From Romanomermis culicivorax (lineage: Eukaryota; Nematoda; Enoplea; Mermithida; Mermithidae), in assembly GCA_963922205.1 (NCBI GenBank), contig CAWUHX010000305.1:310001-374000 (forward strand): DNA of 64,000 nucleotides, given 5' to 3'. The translations under genes and the position numbers were made by a program. The notes below the pieces were generated by a model. The model was given only the letters and a program-made list of their open reading frames with translations, had not been told where the DNA came from and did not search any database. Position 1 is the stretch's first letter; the number at the start of each line of letters is the position of its first letter. Below, piece after piece: positions 30,001 through 35,205 of this stretch.

Positions 30001-30894
30001 ATCCTTGGCATGTTCAAATATGTCTGCAGCAATTGGATTTGAAGAAAAATCACTGCAATTTAGTGATGTGCGGTGCTGCTTTGATTAAAATGGGCAAACC
30101 GACACATAAACACCCTGGTATTGTACTAACGGCTGCTCATTGCGTGACAAGTCAAGGACGAGTGTAAGTAATTCTATGAATACGACATCATTTGACATCG
30201 TAAGAACCTTTAGAATACCGAAGAATGATGTAAATTTATACATGGGTTCCAATAAGCCCACCCAAGGTAGTAAATTTGGAGTCAAGAAAATTGTCGTTCA
30301 CCCAAAGTTTGATATTGTAACTATGGAGCACGACATCGCAATATTAATATTGCCTGATGTAGTAAGCTATTCGAAAAATATTCAGGGACTTTTATTACCA
30401 AAACTTGAAGAGCAAACACCGCCGAAAAATAATTACTGCAAAGTCAGTGGTTTTGGCCTCAATTGTGAAGCAGGTAAGGCAAATTTGAAAAATATACTCA
30501 ATTAAATGGAATCATTTCGACCAAATTTCAAGCGAATAAGCACGCTGAAGAGATGCAACAATTGCCCACTACAAATAAATGTTTAGAGGAGTACGGAAAC
30601 CAATATGATATAAAAAATGGATTCGTATTCTGTGCTGGATTAAATGACAGTGGCCGTTATCTCTATGAGGTAAGACATGTTCGCTGCACTATTATAGTCT
30701 TATCATTGCGCAATTCAGCCACACAGGGTGATTCTGGCGGCCCCTGTGTTTGTTCCGATGGGAAAAAAGAACATAGGCTTTATGGAATCGTCAGTAGTGG
30801 TTCAAACTGCAACGAAAGAAATGTTTCAACACTTTTCGTCAACGTAGCAAAATATTTACATTGGATTAATCGTGTTGTAAAAGATATAGTGTAA
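15093..30894 (+). CDS. Trypsin-like serine protease (S1), first identified intron occupied by a Polinton
   Basis: Exons that join in phase are 15075-15131 (ATG at 15093), 29934-30163, 30214-30473, 30533-30669 and 30727-30894 (TAA), about 277 residues. The first exon and the start of the next encode a hydrophobic leader (GFLPHVLYQLMIIHLAICL), a possible signal peptide. The mature start would be at RMFGGERA, a variant of the usual IVGG. The catalytic triad is complete: His in LTAAHC, Asp in HDIAIL, Ser in GDSGGP. Paired Cys residues fit a chymotrypsin fold. The three small introns are 50, 59 and 57 nt. The 57-nt one is in frame but must be removed to give the family's usual short CAG-to-GDSGGP spacing. 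Removing the Polinton and one TACAGA copy leaves a 54-nt first intron with GTGAGT donor and TTTCATAG acceptor. Further 5' exons are possible. Confidence 0.75.
15155..15160 (+). repeat. Left target-site duplication of the Polinton (TACAGA)
   Basis: TACAGA abuts the left TIR and is repeated exactly at 29903-29908. Six-base duplications are what Polinton integrases make. Confidence 0.92.
15161..15674 (+). repeat. Left terminal inverted repeat of the Polinton
   Basis: Begins AGTAGTATAGA followed by an 11-G run and CTCGAGCG. It matches the reverse complement of 29387-29902 almost base for base; the differences I found are three substitutions plus homopolymer length changes. It contains three copies of TACTACGTCA, two followed by CCATTTT and one by TTTT. 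Confidence 0.93.
15675..15912. other. Polinton spacer between left TIR and first gene
   Basis: AT-rich sequence ending in a T-rich tract (about 15830-15912) immediately 3' of the last minus-strand gene. No gene is seen; a 3'UTR is likely. Confidence 0.5.
15913..16113 (-). CDS. Small Cys/His-rich Polinton protein
   Basis: 66 residues, not recognised. It has clustered Cys and His (CRLCQK near the N-terminus, then HNCHYAVC, and DHCDHSYYVGC near the C-terminus) that could bind zinc. A TATAAATA box lies 36-43 nt before the start codon (16149-16156), as expected for a real gene of this element. It is the last gene of the minus-strand row, next to the TBP gene. Function unknown; a DNA- or RNA-binding role is only a guess. 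Confidence 0.6.
   Translation of the reverse strand: MEPCRLCQKVPIHNCHYAVCKYVQAGKFRELGSDPLPVLRVKTPKKTDHCDHSYYVGCKLFGIKSK
16149..16156 (-). promoter_or_regulatory. TATA box of the 66-residue Cys/His-rich gene
   Basis: Minus-strand TATAAATA within GGTATAAATATATC, 36 nt upstream of the ATG at 16113. It is a variant of the element-wide box. Confidence 0.6.
16206..16718 (-). CDS. TATA-binding protein (TBP) homologue carried by the Polinton
   Basis: 170 residues, essentially just a TBP core, with two pseudo-repeats of ~85 residues. Repeat 1 opens VQNITITAELGCRLNL and contains KFPSLIWHL and LYENGKVVCVGIK. Repeat 2 opens KMCNVVGSYAL and contains YSPELFPALKYTI and LIFHNGKIIITGAK. These align with TBP segments VQNIV..LGC, RF.A.I, IF.SGKMV.TGAK, K.QN.VGS, YEPELFPGLIYR and LIF.SGK.VLTGAK. 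Of the four DNA-intercalating Phe positions of yeast TBP, three are Phe here and the one before the first GK is Tyr. The known role of TBP is to bind the minor groove of TATA boxes and nucleate transcription. It sits between the penton-type gene and the Cys/His-rich gene, well inside the TIRs, so it belongs to the element. A weak TATAAAAT lies at 16777-16784. Confidence 0.85.
   Translation of the reverse strand: MQVQNITITAELGCRLNLVSLVKKLDGSKLTMGKFPSLIWHLHDPKCCLLLYENGKVVCVGIKATQQAVKSIDYAAEILLKLGYQPRPRKFKMCNVVGSYALDHCINVEEFYNTHSGQCDYSPELFPALKYTIKKRGLCALIFHNGKIIITGAKTYGELQKNFKELIVNF
16721..17518 (-). CDS. Minor capsid (penton-type) protein of the Polinton
   Basis: 265 residues. The N-terminal segment FSQFYVTLPSNA...NFSIRLPHRLILQGEWECAL is the conserved opening of the Polinton minor capsid protein (single jelly-roll, penton-like), and LLYLLGF is typical of the middle. 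Length fits the family. The gene lies between the protease gene and the TBP gene; its stop is 2 nt from the TBP start. A TATAAAAGTTA box at 17531-17541 precedes it and overlaps the stop of the protease gene. Expected role: capping capsid vertices. The frame is intact. Confidence 0.82.
   Translation of the reverse strand: MTYQKMDFSQFYVTLPSNAQSDPSNSASNFSIRLPHRLILQGEWECALCEFIYPNMWFNITPSDSVIKFYDLQTNTRQLLKVPSTRYESIIDLIEAIQQSIRLLSEQEKVPYNEFIEFSYRRLARAVVLKVNLTRIKSIKLSDPLLYLLGFEKSQLETTSSEKLKIAAAHPADMKAGLETMYVYCNIIEQQIAGDILAPLLHIVNIEGAFGDIIDKIYIAPHYLPVLVKDIDSIQISIRTDQDKPIKFVTGKTIVKLHFRKRSLF
17531..17541 (-). promoter_or_regulatory. TATA box of the minor capsid gene
   Basis: Minus-strand TATAAAAGTTA, 13-23 nt upstream of the ATG. 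The TAA stop of the protease gene (17537-17539) is part of the box. Confidence 0.65.
17537..18031 (-). CDS. Adenain-type cysteine protease (capsid maturation)
   Basis: 164 residues. Catalytic-region motifs appear in the adenovirus-protease/Ulp1 order: SHWVALFV (His), YFDSYG (Asp), and TCGQLCVYFL (Gln and Cys). Length is close to other Polinton PRO proteins. Its ATG overlaps the stop of the major capsid frame by four bases (ATGA), suggesting coupled expression. A clear TATAAAAG box is absent upstream; only GATAAAAATAG at about 18057-18066 is near. Expected role: proteolytic maturation of capsid proteins. Confidence 0.87.
   Translation of the reverse strand: MNTSEIYILINRDQALRQIFNGVFPIDCLPPLDTVPAALVVNLDKQDEPGSHWVALFVNKKHACCYFDSYGLEPPQQLRNYIKTISTSYKCNTKCVQQYLTATCGQLCVYFLVWIVRGIRMRDIAASLEQSYADEFVTGFINSLFRTNTPIYGDAFLFEQLNRI
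18028..19329 (-). CDS. Major capsid protein (double jelly-roll), one in-frame stop
   Basis: The first 334 codons run from MALIDTISS to a TAA at 18325-18327. The same frame then continues open to the TGA at 18028. The downstream segment (18028-18285) carries the C-terminal signature of Polinton major capsid proteins (CYFAFDFTPDEDDSGHW, IVYAEFDNLIMID), so both parts are one gene of ~433 codons. The N-terminal part has LDFFTVPPTQ and YWDEVNPI. The start at 19329 is chosen over an in-frame ATG at 19371 because the TATA box (19369-19379) would overlap the latter. Known family role: building the icosahedral shell, as in Sputnik-like virophages. Without readthrough the product lacks the end of the second jelly-roll. 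Confidence 0.85.
19369..19379 (-). promoter_or_regulatory. TATA box of the major capsid gene
   Basis: Minus-strand TATAAAAGTTG, about 40 nt before the chosen ATG. It contains the TAA stop (19375-19377) of the upstream gene. Confidence 0.7.
19375..19734 (-). CDS. Small glycine-rich Polinton capsid-associated protein
   Basis: 119 residues. The central part GGGLGSFFRSLFRMAIPVIK, then KQALSTGAHIAGDLAEG, is a widespread signature in Polintons and adintovirus-like genomes, resembling adenoviral core/pVI-type small proteins. It is basic and likely amphipathic. It lies directly upstream of the major capsid gene, and its stop is inside the capsid promoter. The C-terminal tail (RERPCRLGEAWGLDQKV) looks unlike the family and could have been altered. 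Role inferred: capsid interior or membrane-active protein. Confidence 0.7.
   Translation of the reverse strand: MRQYFNPEDYATWLQYYTEQAEQTGYGFKGFKGTPYQRGGGLGSFFRSLFRMAIPVIKSAAGHIGKQALSTGAHIAGDLAEGRSIKESLEEHGRAALSKLAQRERPCRLGEAWGLDQKV
19765..19775 (-). promoter_or_regulatory. TATA box of the glycine-rich small protein gene
   Basis: Minus-strand CATAAAAGTTG, 31 nt before the ATG at 19734. It includes the TAA stop (19771-19773) of the preceding gene. Confidence 0.65.
19771..20481 (-). CDS. Conserved Polinton accessory protein
   Basis: 236 residues from ATG 20481 (MILVPHD); in-frame ATGs at 20496 and 20499 are too close to the TATA box at 20500-20508. The opening MILVP followed by a charged helix with SALDxEM-like and YNQVLHRY segments is a pattern I recognise from other Polintons (a PW-type protein of unknown function). 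The C-terminal half includes a basic KKIKAPKS...PRPRWLEFGKA tail. There are no transmembrane segments or known domain. It lies in the capsid-gene cluster, so a virion role is possible. Confidence 0.7.
   Translation of the reverse strand: MILVPHDIGHREDIAANVMTALDKEMNDILTNKSLPSDKKIILYNQVLHRYRQATQDQTRPYELTVSEPVAEHPIPDLEEITPKQKKPDTAESPVDVIPRKDVLYEKTMKIVPKKWHSQAKMLYDYAKDNPHMEWSDKQEMILKGTKISGTNIVDLISDVARVGPRRQQAIGSELFVKNLLKENVPRDLFVNKSRLNVGSESDETFASPSGPVDGKKIKAPKSITPRPRWLEFGKA
20496..20840 (-). CDS. Conserved small Polinton protein with hydrophobic C-terminus
   Basis: 114 residues from ATG 20840; upstream in-frame ATGs precede the promoter and are rejected. The opening HLRHNIDYIRVLAKAKPKQR, then ADEKTSLSKRRDIL, then a hydrophobic end GGFLPVLLAPILGIAGQLL, is a very common arrangement in Polintons and adintoviruses. 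The role is unproven; a core or pX-like virion protein is often suggested. Its last codons (IIKR-stop) are written by the TATA box of the next gene. The frame is intact. Confidence 0.72.
   Translation of the reverse strand: MPCDHLRHNIDYIRVLAKAKPKQRKAIISTTDRELILYLCECILNFLEGNIKVDKNTLNKLSSHKGHLRVLADEKTSLSKRRDILEHKGGFLPVLLAPILGIAGQLLADAIIKR
20500..20508 (-). promoter_or_regulatory. TATA box of the 236-residue accessory gene
   Basis: Minus-strand TATAAAAAG, about 20-27 nt before ATG 20481. It encodes the C-terminal residues of the upstream gene. Confidence 0.6.
20866..20876 (-). promoter_or_regulatory. TATA box of the 114-residue gene
   Basis: Minus-strand TATAAAAGTTG, 26-36 nt before ATG 20840. 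It contains the TAA stop (20872-20874) of the ATPase gene. Confidence 0.7.
20872..21498 (-). CDS. DNA-packaging ATPase (FtsK/HerA type)
   Basis: 208 residues, the usual size of Polinton ATPases. FTCIVGYCWAKAGKTTFVKNL is the P-loop region, and QLVILDDLM is Walker B. RGCHHMNVSVIHIVQNVF with the following segment matches the sensor region of A32-like packaging ATPases. The P-loop is odd: at the first Gly of GxxxxGK[ST] there is Cys. The DNA there holds a tandem TACCCAACAA/TACCCAACAA-type duplication (about 21448-21468), so a slippage change may have altered it. Known role: pumping the genome into the capsid. The start follows the TATA box at 21521-21531. Confidence 0.85.
   Translation of the reverse strand: MAIKFNHPFTCIVGYCWAKAGKTTFVKNLVLNVKYLIEPIPEHIHWFFSEKQPVYNDLSGRVNFYQGLPDMNLIRELSPAPQLVILDDLMQEMAKNKHLDILFTRGCHHMNVSVIHIVQNVFFEGLRTSRINAEYLVLMKNPADRLQVKTLARQLFPDKVKYFLESFEDATFKPYSYIIVDLSQTTPDKLRLRADIFSKFSTIYVPKV
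21521..21531 (-). promoter_or_regulatory. TATA box of the ATPase gene
   Basis: Minus-strand TATAAAAGTTG, 23-33 nt before ATG 21498. Here the intergenic space is free (21499-21656), so the motif is not forced by coding. Confidence 0.72.
21657..21989 (-). CDS. Unrecognised Polinton protein, 110 residues
   Basis: It is in the same orientation as its neighbours, between the ATPase and a zinc-type small protein, but I do not recognise it. It is aromatic-rich (ASYFWDRINDGYKREW, GFWHFAKALEG) with a single distinctive LDHC and a hydrophilic end. There is no signal peptide or TM segment. A TATATAAGTTG box (22052-22062) lies 63 nt upstream, farther than usual, which suggests a longer leader. Intactness and promoter support it being real. 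Confidence 0.6.
   Translation of the reverse strand: MEGIFLNVALSMGTFLKRPYTQKDVARYASYFWDRINDGYKREWKILAKVANELDHCTGKRKLTGFWHFAKALEGLMKTCSAGPLLFEIWMNLTPEAVQKYNDEGVDIPY
22052..22062 (-). promoter_or_regulatory. TATA box of the 110-residue gene
   Basis: Minus-strand TATATAAGTTG, a one-base variant of the common box, 63 nt before ATG 21989. Confidence 0.55.
22102..22377 (-). CDS. Small zinc-ribbon-like Polinton protein
   Basis: 91 residues with CYFCQK in the first half and CPKCLEY in the second, about 28 residues apart. This paired CxxC arrangement would suit a zinc ribbon. The N-terminus ESKKVKAPIELCARNLPRAM is basic. The family is not recognised. A TATATAAGCAA box lies ~35 nt upstream at 22412-22422. 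Possible nucleic-acid-binding or regulatory role; not proven. Confidence 0.6.
   Translation of the reverse strand: MESKKVKAPIELCARNLPRAMYPLMIELCYFCQKNSSEWECFQLSQGKTFFTIEMCPKCLEYNKALQEAGTAVLKKQLADRQALILKPTVN
22412..22422 (-). promoter_or_regulatory. TATA box of the zinc-ribbon-like gene
   Basis: Minus-strand TATATAAGCAA, about 35 nt before ATG 22377. Confidence 0.5.
22489..23541 (-). CDS. Retroviral-type integrase with C-terminal chromodomain
   Basis: 350 residues from ATG 23541; an in-frame ATG at 23553 is closer to the TATA box and less likely. The DDE core is complete: WQMDLADL (first Asp), IQTDAGTEF (second Asp), KASIVERFNRTLK (Glu). A DKVRISKVKGTFEKGYTPNWS segment follows (SH3-like integrase C-terminal domain). 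The last 50 residues (CIIEKIIRKR...YFVKWKGHPDKFNSWV) form a chromodomain. Known role: inserting the linear element into host DNA with 6-bp duplications, matching the TACAGA repeat here. The chromodomain suggests chromatin-guided targeting. Intact. Confidence 0.92.
   Translation of the reverse strand: MDKLFESIYFNPSTGYCSVQNLLRQAKASNPRVTLHSVKEWLQKQPTYTVNKYARRHYPRNNVLVTDIDEQWQMDLADLSSLARHYDGYKFLLNCIDVLSKFAWSVPLKNKNTSSILHAFQTILKSGRKPQKIQTDAGTEFTNKAFEALLKKLGISFFITASETKASIVERFNRTLKERMWRHFTQNNAYKYLNILPHLLSSYNLTRHRTIGVAPIDVTDENKAEIVEKLFRKCKYSLQFKLVPGDKVRISKVKGTFEKGYTPNWSDEVFVIREQKARYPPVYTVEDQLGEVIQGVFYEPELQKVDEITDVCIIEKIIRKRKRAGKTEYFVKWKGHPDKFNSWVTDLIKL
23561..23577 (-). promoter_or_regulatory. TATA box of the integrase gene
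   Basis: Minus-strand TATAAATAAAAGTTTGA. It combines a TATAAATA core with a TAAAAGTT half and includes the TAA stop (23573-23575) of the upstream gene. Confidence 0.6.
23573..23788 (-). CDS. Small single-pass membrane protein of the Polinton
   Basis: 71 residues with one clear hydrophobic helix (IWYCVALLAILTILTLLKLL, residues ~26-45), a short N-terminal part and a basic C-terminal tail (LRRYLENLFTKKPKTSTKS). No family recognised. A perfect TATAAAAGTTG box at 23816-23826 lies 28 nt before the ATG. Small membrane proteins are common near the integrase in Polintons; the role is unknown. Confidence 0.62.
   Translation of the reverse strand: MDANHTIEHFLACLERHNGKTIFTEIWYCVALLAILTILTLLKLLRRYLENLFTKKPKTSTKSVRFNLADV
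23816..23826 (-). promoter_or_regulatory. TATA box of the membrane protein gene
   Basis: Minus-strand TATAAAAGTTG, 28-38 nt before ATG 23788, in non-coding DNA. Confidence 0.7.
23889..24336. other. Divergent intergenic region with an orphan TATA box
   Basis: This separates the minus-strand gene row from the plus-strand polymerase. A minus-strand TATAAAAGTA at 24068-24077 resembles the gene promoters but no protein frame follows it. An AATAAA on the same strand near 23880 could end a transcript of about 150-190 nt, either non-coding or leading into the 71-residue gene. Confidence 0.5.
24068..24077 (-). promoter_or_regulatory. Orphan TATA box
   Basis: Minus-strand TATAAAAGTA without a convincing downstream start; the first ATG leads to a stop within four codons. 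Confidence 0.4.
24337..24344 (+). promoter_or_regulatory. TATA box of the polymerase gene
   Basis: TATAAAAG (followed by C rather than TTG), 66 nt before ATG 24410. It is the only plus-strand member of the promoter set. Confidence 0.6.
24410..28594 (+). CDS. Protein-primed DNA polymerase B, N-terminal zinc fingers, one in-frame stop
   Basis: The frame from ATG 24410 runs 1394 codons to the TGA at 28592, broken only by TAA at 26036-26038. The N-terminus has two good C2H2 fingers (CNKC...HMASSH; CPQC...HYQKQH) and a degenerate third; another finger-like CIFCSRLF lies near residue 410. Exonuclease motifs: FDFEALL (Exo I) before the stop; NSGKYDIN (Exo II) and FYNLRDV (Exo III) after it. Polymerase motifs: LDFNALYLWAQSMPT (A), LLGNTGYGKTL (B), ETDTDSIYL (C). 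GCYWHC with the following Cys/His segment is the TPR insertion typical of protein-primed enzymes. Known role: replication of the linear element from a terminal protein. The stop separates Exo I from the rest, so the copy is probably inactive unless read through. Confidence 0.92.
28595..29386. other. Polinton region between POLB and right TIR
   Basis: No gene is seen. It holds a direct repeat of GGTGCATGGTGAG...GCCAATGACGGCCT (about 28795-28828 and 28860-28892) and AT-rich sequence, with T-rich tracts just after the polymerase stop. Confidence 0.55.
29387..29902 (-). repeat. Right terminal inverted repeat of the Polinton
   Basis: Near-identical inverted copy of 15161-15674, ending in a 13-C run and CTCTATACTACT. 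The inner limit is taken where matching stops after CTTTATTTAACCAGTCC. Confidence 0.93.
29903..29908 (+). repeat. Right target-site duplication (TACAGA)
   Basis: Exact repeat of 15155-15160. Merging the two restores a short host intron. Confidence 0.92.
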
Positions 30895-31851
30895 TACGAG
30901 CACGCCTTTTTATGACTCTTTTGTGACAAATGTAATACCAACACATATGTGATAGTGATAATGAGATGCATAACATGCACAGCATACAGATTCTGCTGGG
31001 GGTCAACCCCGACAAGGGGCGAGATGGAAATTTTCTTTCTTTCTTGATAACGGAAGGAGAGGTCTACTAACATTTAAGGCGTATTTATAGGAGACACTTC
31101 TCCTCGAGGGCAGTTCCTCGAGGACAAGTGCGCGAGAAGGTCACCTCGAGGATGATATAGAACAAAGAGGAGAGTATGTGCTCCTCGAGGATGCTCTCCG
31201 CTTTCGGCAAATAGAACAGCGCCGAGAGGAGAAAAATTGTTGCGGAAATTTTTTTCACGTGGCTATTTCTGCTTCCACATTTCAGCAGTATATTTGAACC
31301 TTTCCAGTCATATTTGAAGTTAAAATTCTACCGCATTTGATACAAGAACTATGAAAAGTCATTATTCGTGTATATGCCAAGAAATTTCAGCCTTTGAACG
31401 CATGTTTTTGGCTCCCTCAACAAAAAAAGATTGTCATTTTTTTGGCAAGTCAAAAATTTTGGCGAAAATTAGGTTTTTTGTTGAATTTTCGACGATTTTT
31501 AAATTGTGAGCAAATTAATTTAAAAAATTTGAAATATAAAAAATTTAAAAAATGTTAGGTTTTAGAAAAAAAATTGTGGATAAAATTTTCATATCAATTA
31601 AAATTTTTTTAATTTTTAAATTTTTTTAATTTTTAAATTTTTTTAATTTTTAAATTTTTTTAATTTTTAAATTTTTTTAAAATTTTTTAAATTAAATTAA
31701 ATTTTTTTATTTGTTAAATTTTTTACAAATTTTTGAATTTTTTACAAAATTTTTAAATTTTTTAAAAATTAAATTTAACTTTTTGATTTCTTTTAAAATT
31801 TTCAATTTTTAAAAAAATTAAATTATATTCTTAAAATTTTTCTCAAGATAA
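30895..31851. other. Protease 3' flank, CTCGAG-rich tract and AT-rich tandem repeat
   Basis: 31088-31200 contains at least five CTCGAG sites within partly inverted copies of CTCCTCGAGGA. From 31480 to 31850 the sequence is almost pure A/T, with a tandem unit of ~18 bp (TTTTTAAATTTTTTTAA) near 31600-31680. No gene is seen. Confidence 0.6.
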
Positions 31852-33274
31852 TGTCACATTAACTGAAATTGGGAGCCATGTCACATTAACAAATTGGTGA
31901 TCAGTCACATTGATGGGAAAACCCATACCATATTTCATAGAAAATATGGCCATGACACTGTGAGTGACATGCTGTGACCCCGTTGGGTGGCTCCTTTTGG
32001 TATTCAGTTCGGGAACCTAACCCAGCTGGTACTGACTACAGGAAAACCTATAGTGTACCTCGGAACTGTCCTCGGGTTCTGCTGTAGAATAATGGACAAT
32101 GCCGCCGGGTCAGGGATGGCAATCCCTAGTCCCATTCAGTGAGAATGAGGGACAATGCCATTCGTGGAATGGCTTACTGTAGGGGACCTGATTGTAAACC
32201 TAAATCCCCTATTTTGCCCTGACCCTAAGGGTTCGAGGGCTACTCTAACTGAGGGGATTCTCAAGGGAAAACCAGCTTAAGGATTTTTCCCACAAATATA
32301 CCCTCAACAATAATAACCCCTGAGAAGACTTACCTAGTCCTCTTGTCAAATACTGGGCAGGGGGGCGATGGGTTCAAGGGGTGTTCGTGGATCCTGGGGA
32401 TGACGGGAGTGGGTATGGTAATCCGATTCAGTTCGGCGCAGGGTATGGACTGATGTGGGTCGGCGAGCGACGCAGAAACGTTCCTCGAGGAAGGCGACAG
32501 GGTATTCCTAAGGGAAGGGCGACGGGGTAACTCCTAGGGTCGGAATATGGTAACATAAACGCAGTGGAGGCACCGAAGGCAGTATGCAAATTTATTAGAA
32601 TGTGGCGGCAGATGCAGAAATATGTAAATTTATAAAAGTATAACGTTGACAGATGTGGAGATGCAGCTAAAAACGCAAGGGAACGATTAGGCCCAAAAAT
32701 GAGTGCAAAACTAAAGAAACATGCCCTTTTAAAGGGCCTCGTAAACCTACAGTATGCTTTGAGTGGAGCTAGCCACACCCAAGCTAACTTCTACAGCGGT
32801 AATTGTTGCAGAAGATGCCTATGGTCACATAGACATTTTCCAGTTCAAATACGCTAAGCATTGGGACGAGTTTCACTCTCCATGCTAAACATATGCACGT
32901 CATTTAGAGAGAATCTCCAAACTAGTCGTTTCACGTCGTGAAACGTTGCTAGTTTTTACTGATAAGAGGTGCATGTTGTGCTCCAATTATAGTGATGAGC
33001 TCAGAGAGCTTATCCTTGGCGGAAATTCTAACTAACGGGTTACATACTGTAGTCTATGTTCGCAATGGAAAAATAACAAATCGTAATGGAAATGAAAGTA
33101 CAAAAATGAAACAGAAACGAAATGCAAAAAGTACACACAGAAAATGCATATACAATATAAAAACGAAATGCAAAATTAAAGTGAGTGATTGTAAAACAAA
33201 AAGTGGCGAAAAACATAATGGAAAAGCATGATGTGAATCATGTGACATTGGGCAAAATTTGTCGGCACGTGACA
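31852..33274 (+). mobile_element. 1.4-kb TGTCA...TGACA element, copy 3
   Basis: 1423 bp flanked by a perfect 4-bp duplication ATAA (31848-31851, 33275-33278). It is collinear with the copy at 11267-12691, from GTCACATTAACTGAAATTGGGAGCC to GTCGGCACGTGACA. It is inserted in a pure A/T tract. No coding capacity. The clean ends and tetranucleotide duplication define this family best. Confidence 0.75.
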
Positions 33275-33278
33275 ATAA

Positions 33279-34094
33279 GATTTAATTTTTTAAATTTTTG
33301 AAATTTTTCTGAAAATTTTTAAATTTTTTAAAATCAATTTAATTTTTTCAATTTTTTAAATTTTTTTATAAATTTTTTCTCAAAATTAATTTAATTTTTT
33401 AAATTTTAAATTAAATTAAAGTTTTTTTAAATTTATTAATAAAAACAAAATTAATAATTTTGAAGAAAAATTTTTTGAAATTGTGCGACAAAATATTTTA
33501 TCAATTTATAAAAAAATTAAATTAATTTTTTAAAATTAATCAAATAAATTTAATTTTTTTATCGTTTTAATAATTCGTCATAATTCTAAAAACTGGGTTT
33601 AAAAGCGCCTTTTTGGTAAGCTGACTGAAGTTCAGGGGGCCTTCGAGTGTTAAGTTGATGTCAAAAGTTTTTCGCAAAACAAATAACACCAAGAAATCAC
33701 GGTCTCGCTTAGAAAACTCGTAAAAATTACTGATTCTAGCGTAAAGTGCCGGAAAAATTACGATATATTTAGTAATTTTAACGAAAAACGGAAAATTTTT
33801 GACCTGCAGGCTATCATTTTTACCGTTTTCTCGGAGTTTTCGACGCAGCGTCGGAGGGCATAGCGCTGGGAGCCGTCAGAGTGGCATCAAAGTGCATCGT
33901 CGAAAAACTTGTTGGCATTGAATTTTATCAAGACTAGTTTTTCGACCGATGCAGATGACAATTCCTCATGTGAGCTATTCCCAATTGGGCGATTCCAAAC
34001 AAGCGATATTAGTAACAATTTCTTCATTTTTTCCTTCATTATCTCAGATGTTTTTTTAAATGTATTTTTTTCTTTGTTTTTTGAGTATATTGTT
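33279..34094. other. AT-rich tract and unassigned sequence
   Basis: To about 33570 this continues the A/T-rich tract that the previous element entered. The remaining sequence shows no recognisable gene. Confidence 0.5.
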
Positions 34095-34750
34095 AATGTT
34101 TTCGTTTATGATGTTTTTACATTTTCATCTTTCGTCTCTGCTTTCTTTTATTTTCGTTTTTCTTTCCATCTAGTTTTTTCTTTTTTGCTCATGAAACAAC
34201 AAATTGCAAGTTCTTATTTCTGATAAGCACAGCCTCCTATAGAGTTCTTATGAAATTCGGCACGCTATATTTTCTACATAATTTTATCCTTTGTGATTTT
34301 TCTTCATTATTTTTCATCTTGATTTTTTGCTTTCAATCTCTCCTGATTTTTTCTTTTTTGTTTTTTTCCACATTTTTTTCTTTTTTTCTTGCTGCTTTCT
34401 CTATGTTGCTTCTTCTTTCTTGTCACTGTCTTCATGTTTTCTTTCTTTTTTTAATGCTTTTCTACTCATTTTCACTTATTCTTAATGTCTTCATTTTTGT
34501 TGACGCTTCTTTTCTCTTGATGCTTTGTTTCAGCATTCTTTTGTTTATGTTTTTTATGAAGATTTTCACACTTACAACGATGAAAGATTCAAGCATGTCG
34601 AACTGTACGAGAATTATGCAGGAGACTACGGCTATTTAAAATGGCAAATTGTAATGTGTTGTTTCATGAGAAAAAAAGAAAAAAGTAGATGACAAGAAAA
34701 ACGAAAAAGAAAGAAAGCAGAGACAAAAGATGAAAACGTTAAAACATGAG
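34095..34750. repeat. Long imperfect inverted repeat around a T-rich spacer
   Basis: About 34095-34210 and 34650-34750 are inverted copies (shared block: TTGTTTCATGAG(C/A)AAAAAAG...GAAAGCAGAGAC(G/A)AAAGATGAAAA on the minus and plus strands). The ~440-bp spacer is strongly T-rich. No termini or target duplication were clear, so I record it only as an inverted repeat. Confidence 0.55.
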
Positions 34751-34907
34751 AAAGAATAAAAATCCAATATAACGAAAGTGTTTTTTTCCAACTTTAACCC
34801 AAGTTCTCGAATATCTAGTCCACTTCTTTTTCTAGCTTGGCAACTATTCAAGCAAGTATATTCTTCTTTTTTCTGCCCCATCGGGGCATTTTATAATAAA
34901 CTATATC
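34738..34907 (-). repeat. Isolated end of a GCCCCGAT-type MITE
   Basis: Matches the right terminal repeat of the element at 56680-57766 (AAAATCCAATATAA...CTAGTCCACTTCTTTTTCTA...CTGCCCCATCGGGGCATTTT), but no partner end was found. Confidence 0.6.
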
Positions 34908-34950
34908 AAATGACTGTACCTTCATTTTGATAAGTATGGTGCACAAGCAC

Positions 34951-35205
34951 TACCTATAGTCTATTTTTTATAAAATGCTTCCAAATAGAAAAGTGACACA
35001 AATCAGTAGTGTCGTCAATTCGTTTACATAGGGCTCTTATTGTAAAATTTTTCACTGAAAAAATTGTTAATGGTTAGGTCCTTGTGCTCACAAATTTCCT
35101 GTCTTATACGATATATTGTTTAGCTGAAAATCGTGAAAATCTGAAATACTGCTTGCTTTCCATTTTCATTATTTGGAAGCATTTCAATAAAAACAGACTA
35201 TAGTA
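34951..35205. mobile_element. Short MITE with CTATAGTCTGTTTTT ends
   Basis: Inverted repeats of ~40 bp: TACCTATAGTCTATTTTTTATAAAATGCTTCC at left and, inward from the right, TACTATAGTCTGTTTTTATTGAAATGCTTCC. A related single end occurs at 14630-14690. About 255 bp, non-coding. Confidence 0.5.

Noticed and set aside
30670..30726. Reading through the in-frame 57-nt segment of the protease
   Set aside because: Read-through would add 19 residues between CAG and GDSGGP, while splicing at GTAAGA...CACACAG gives the family's usual spacing.
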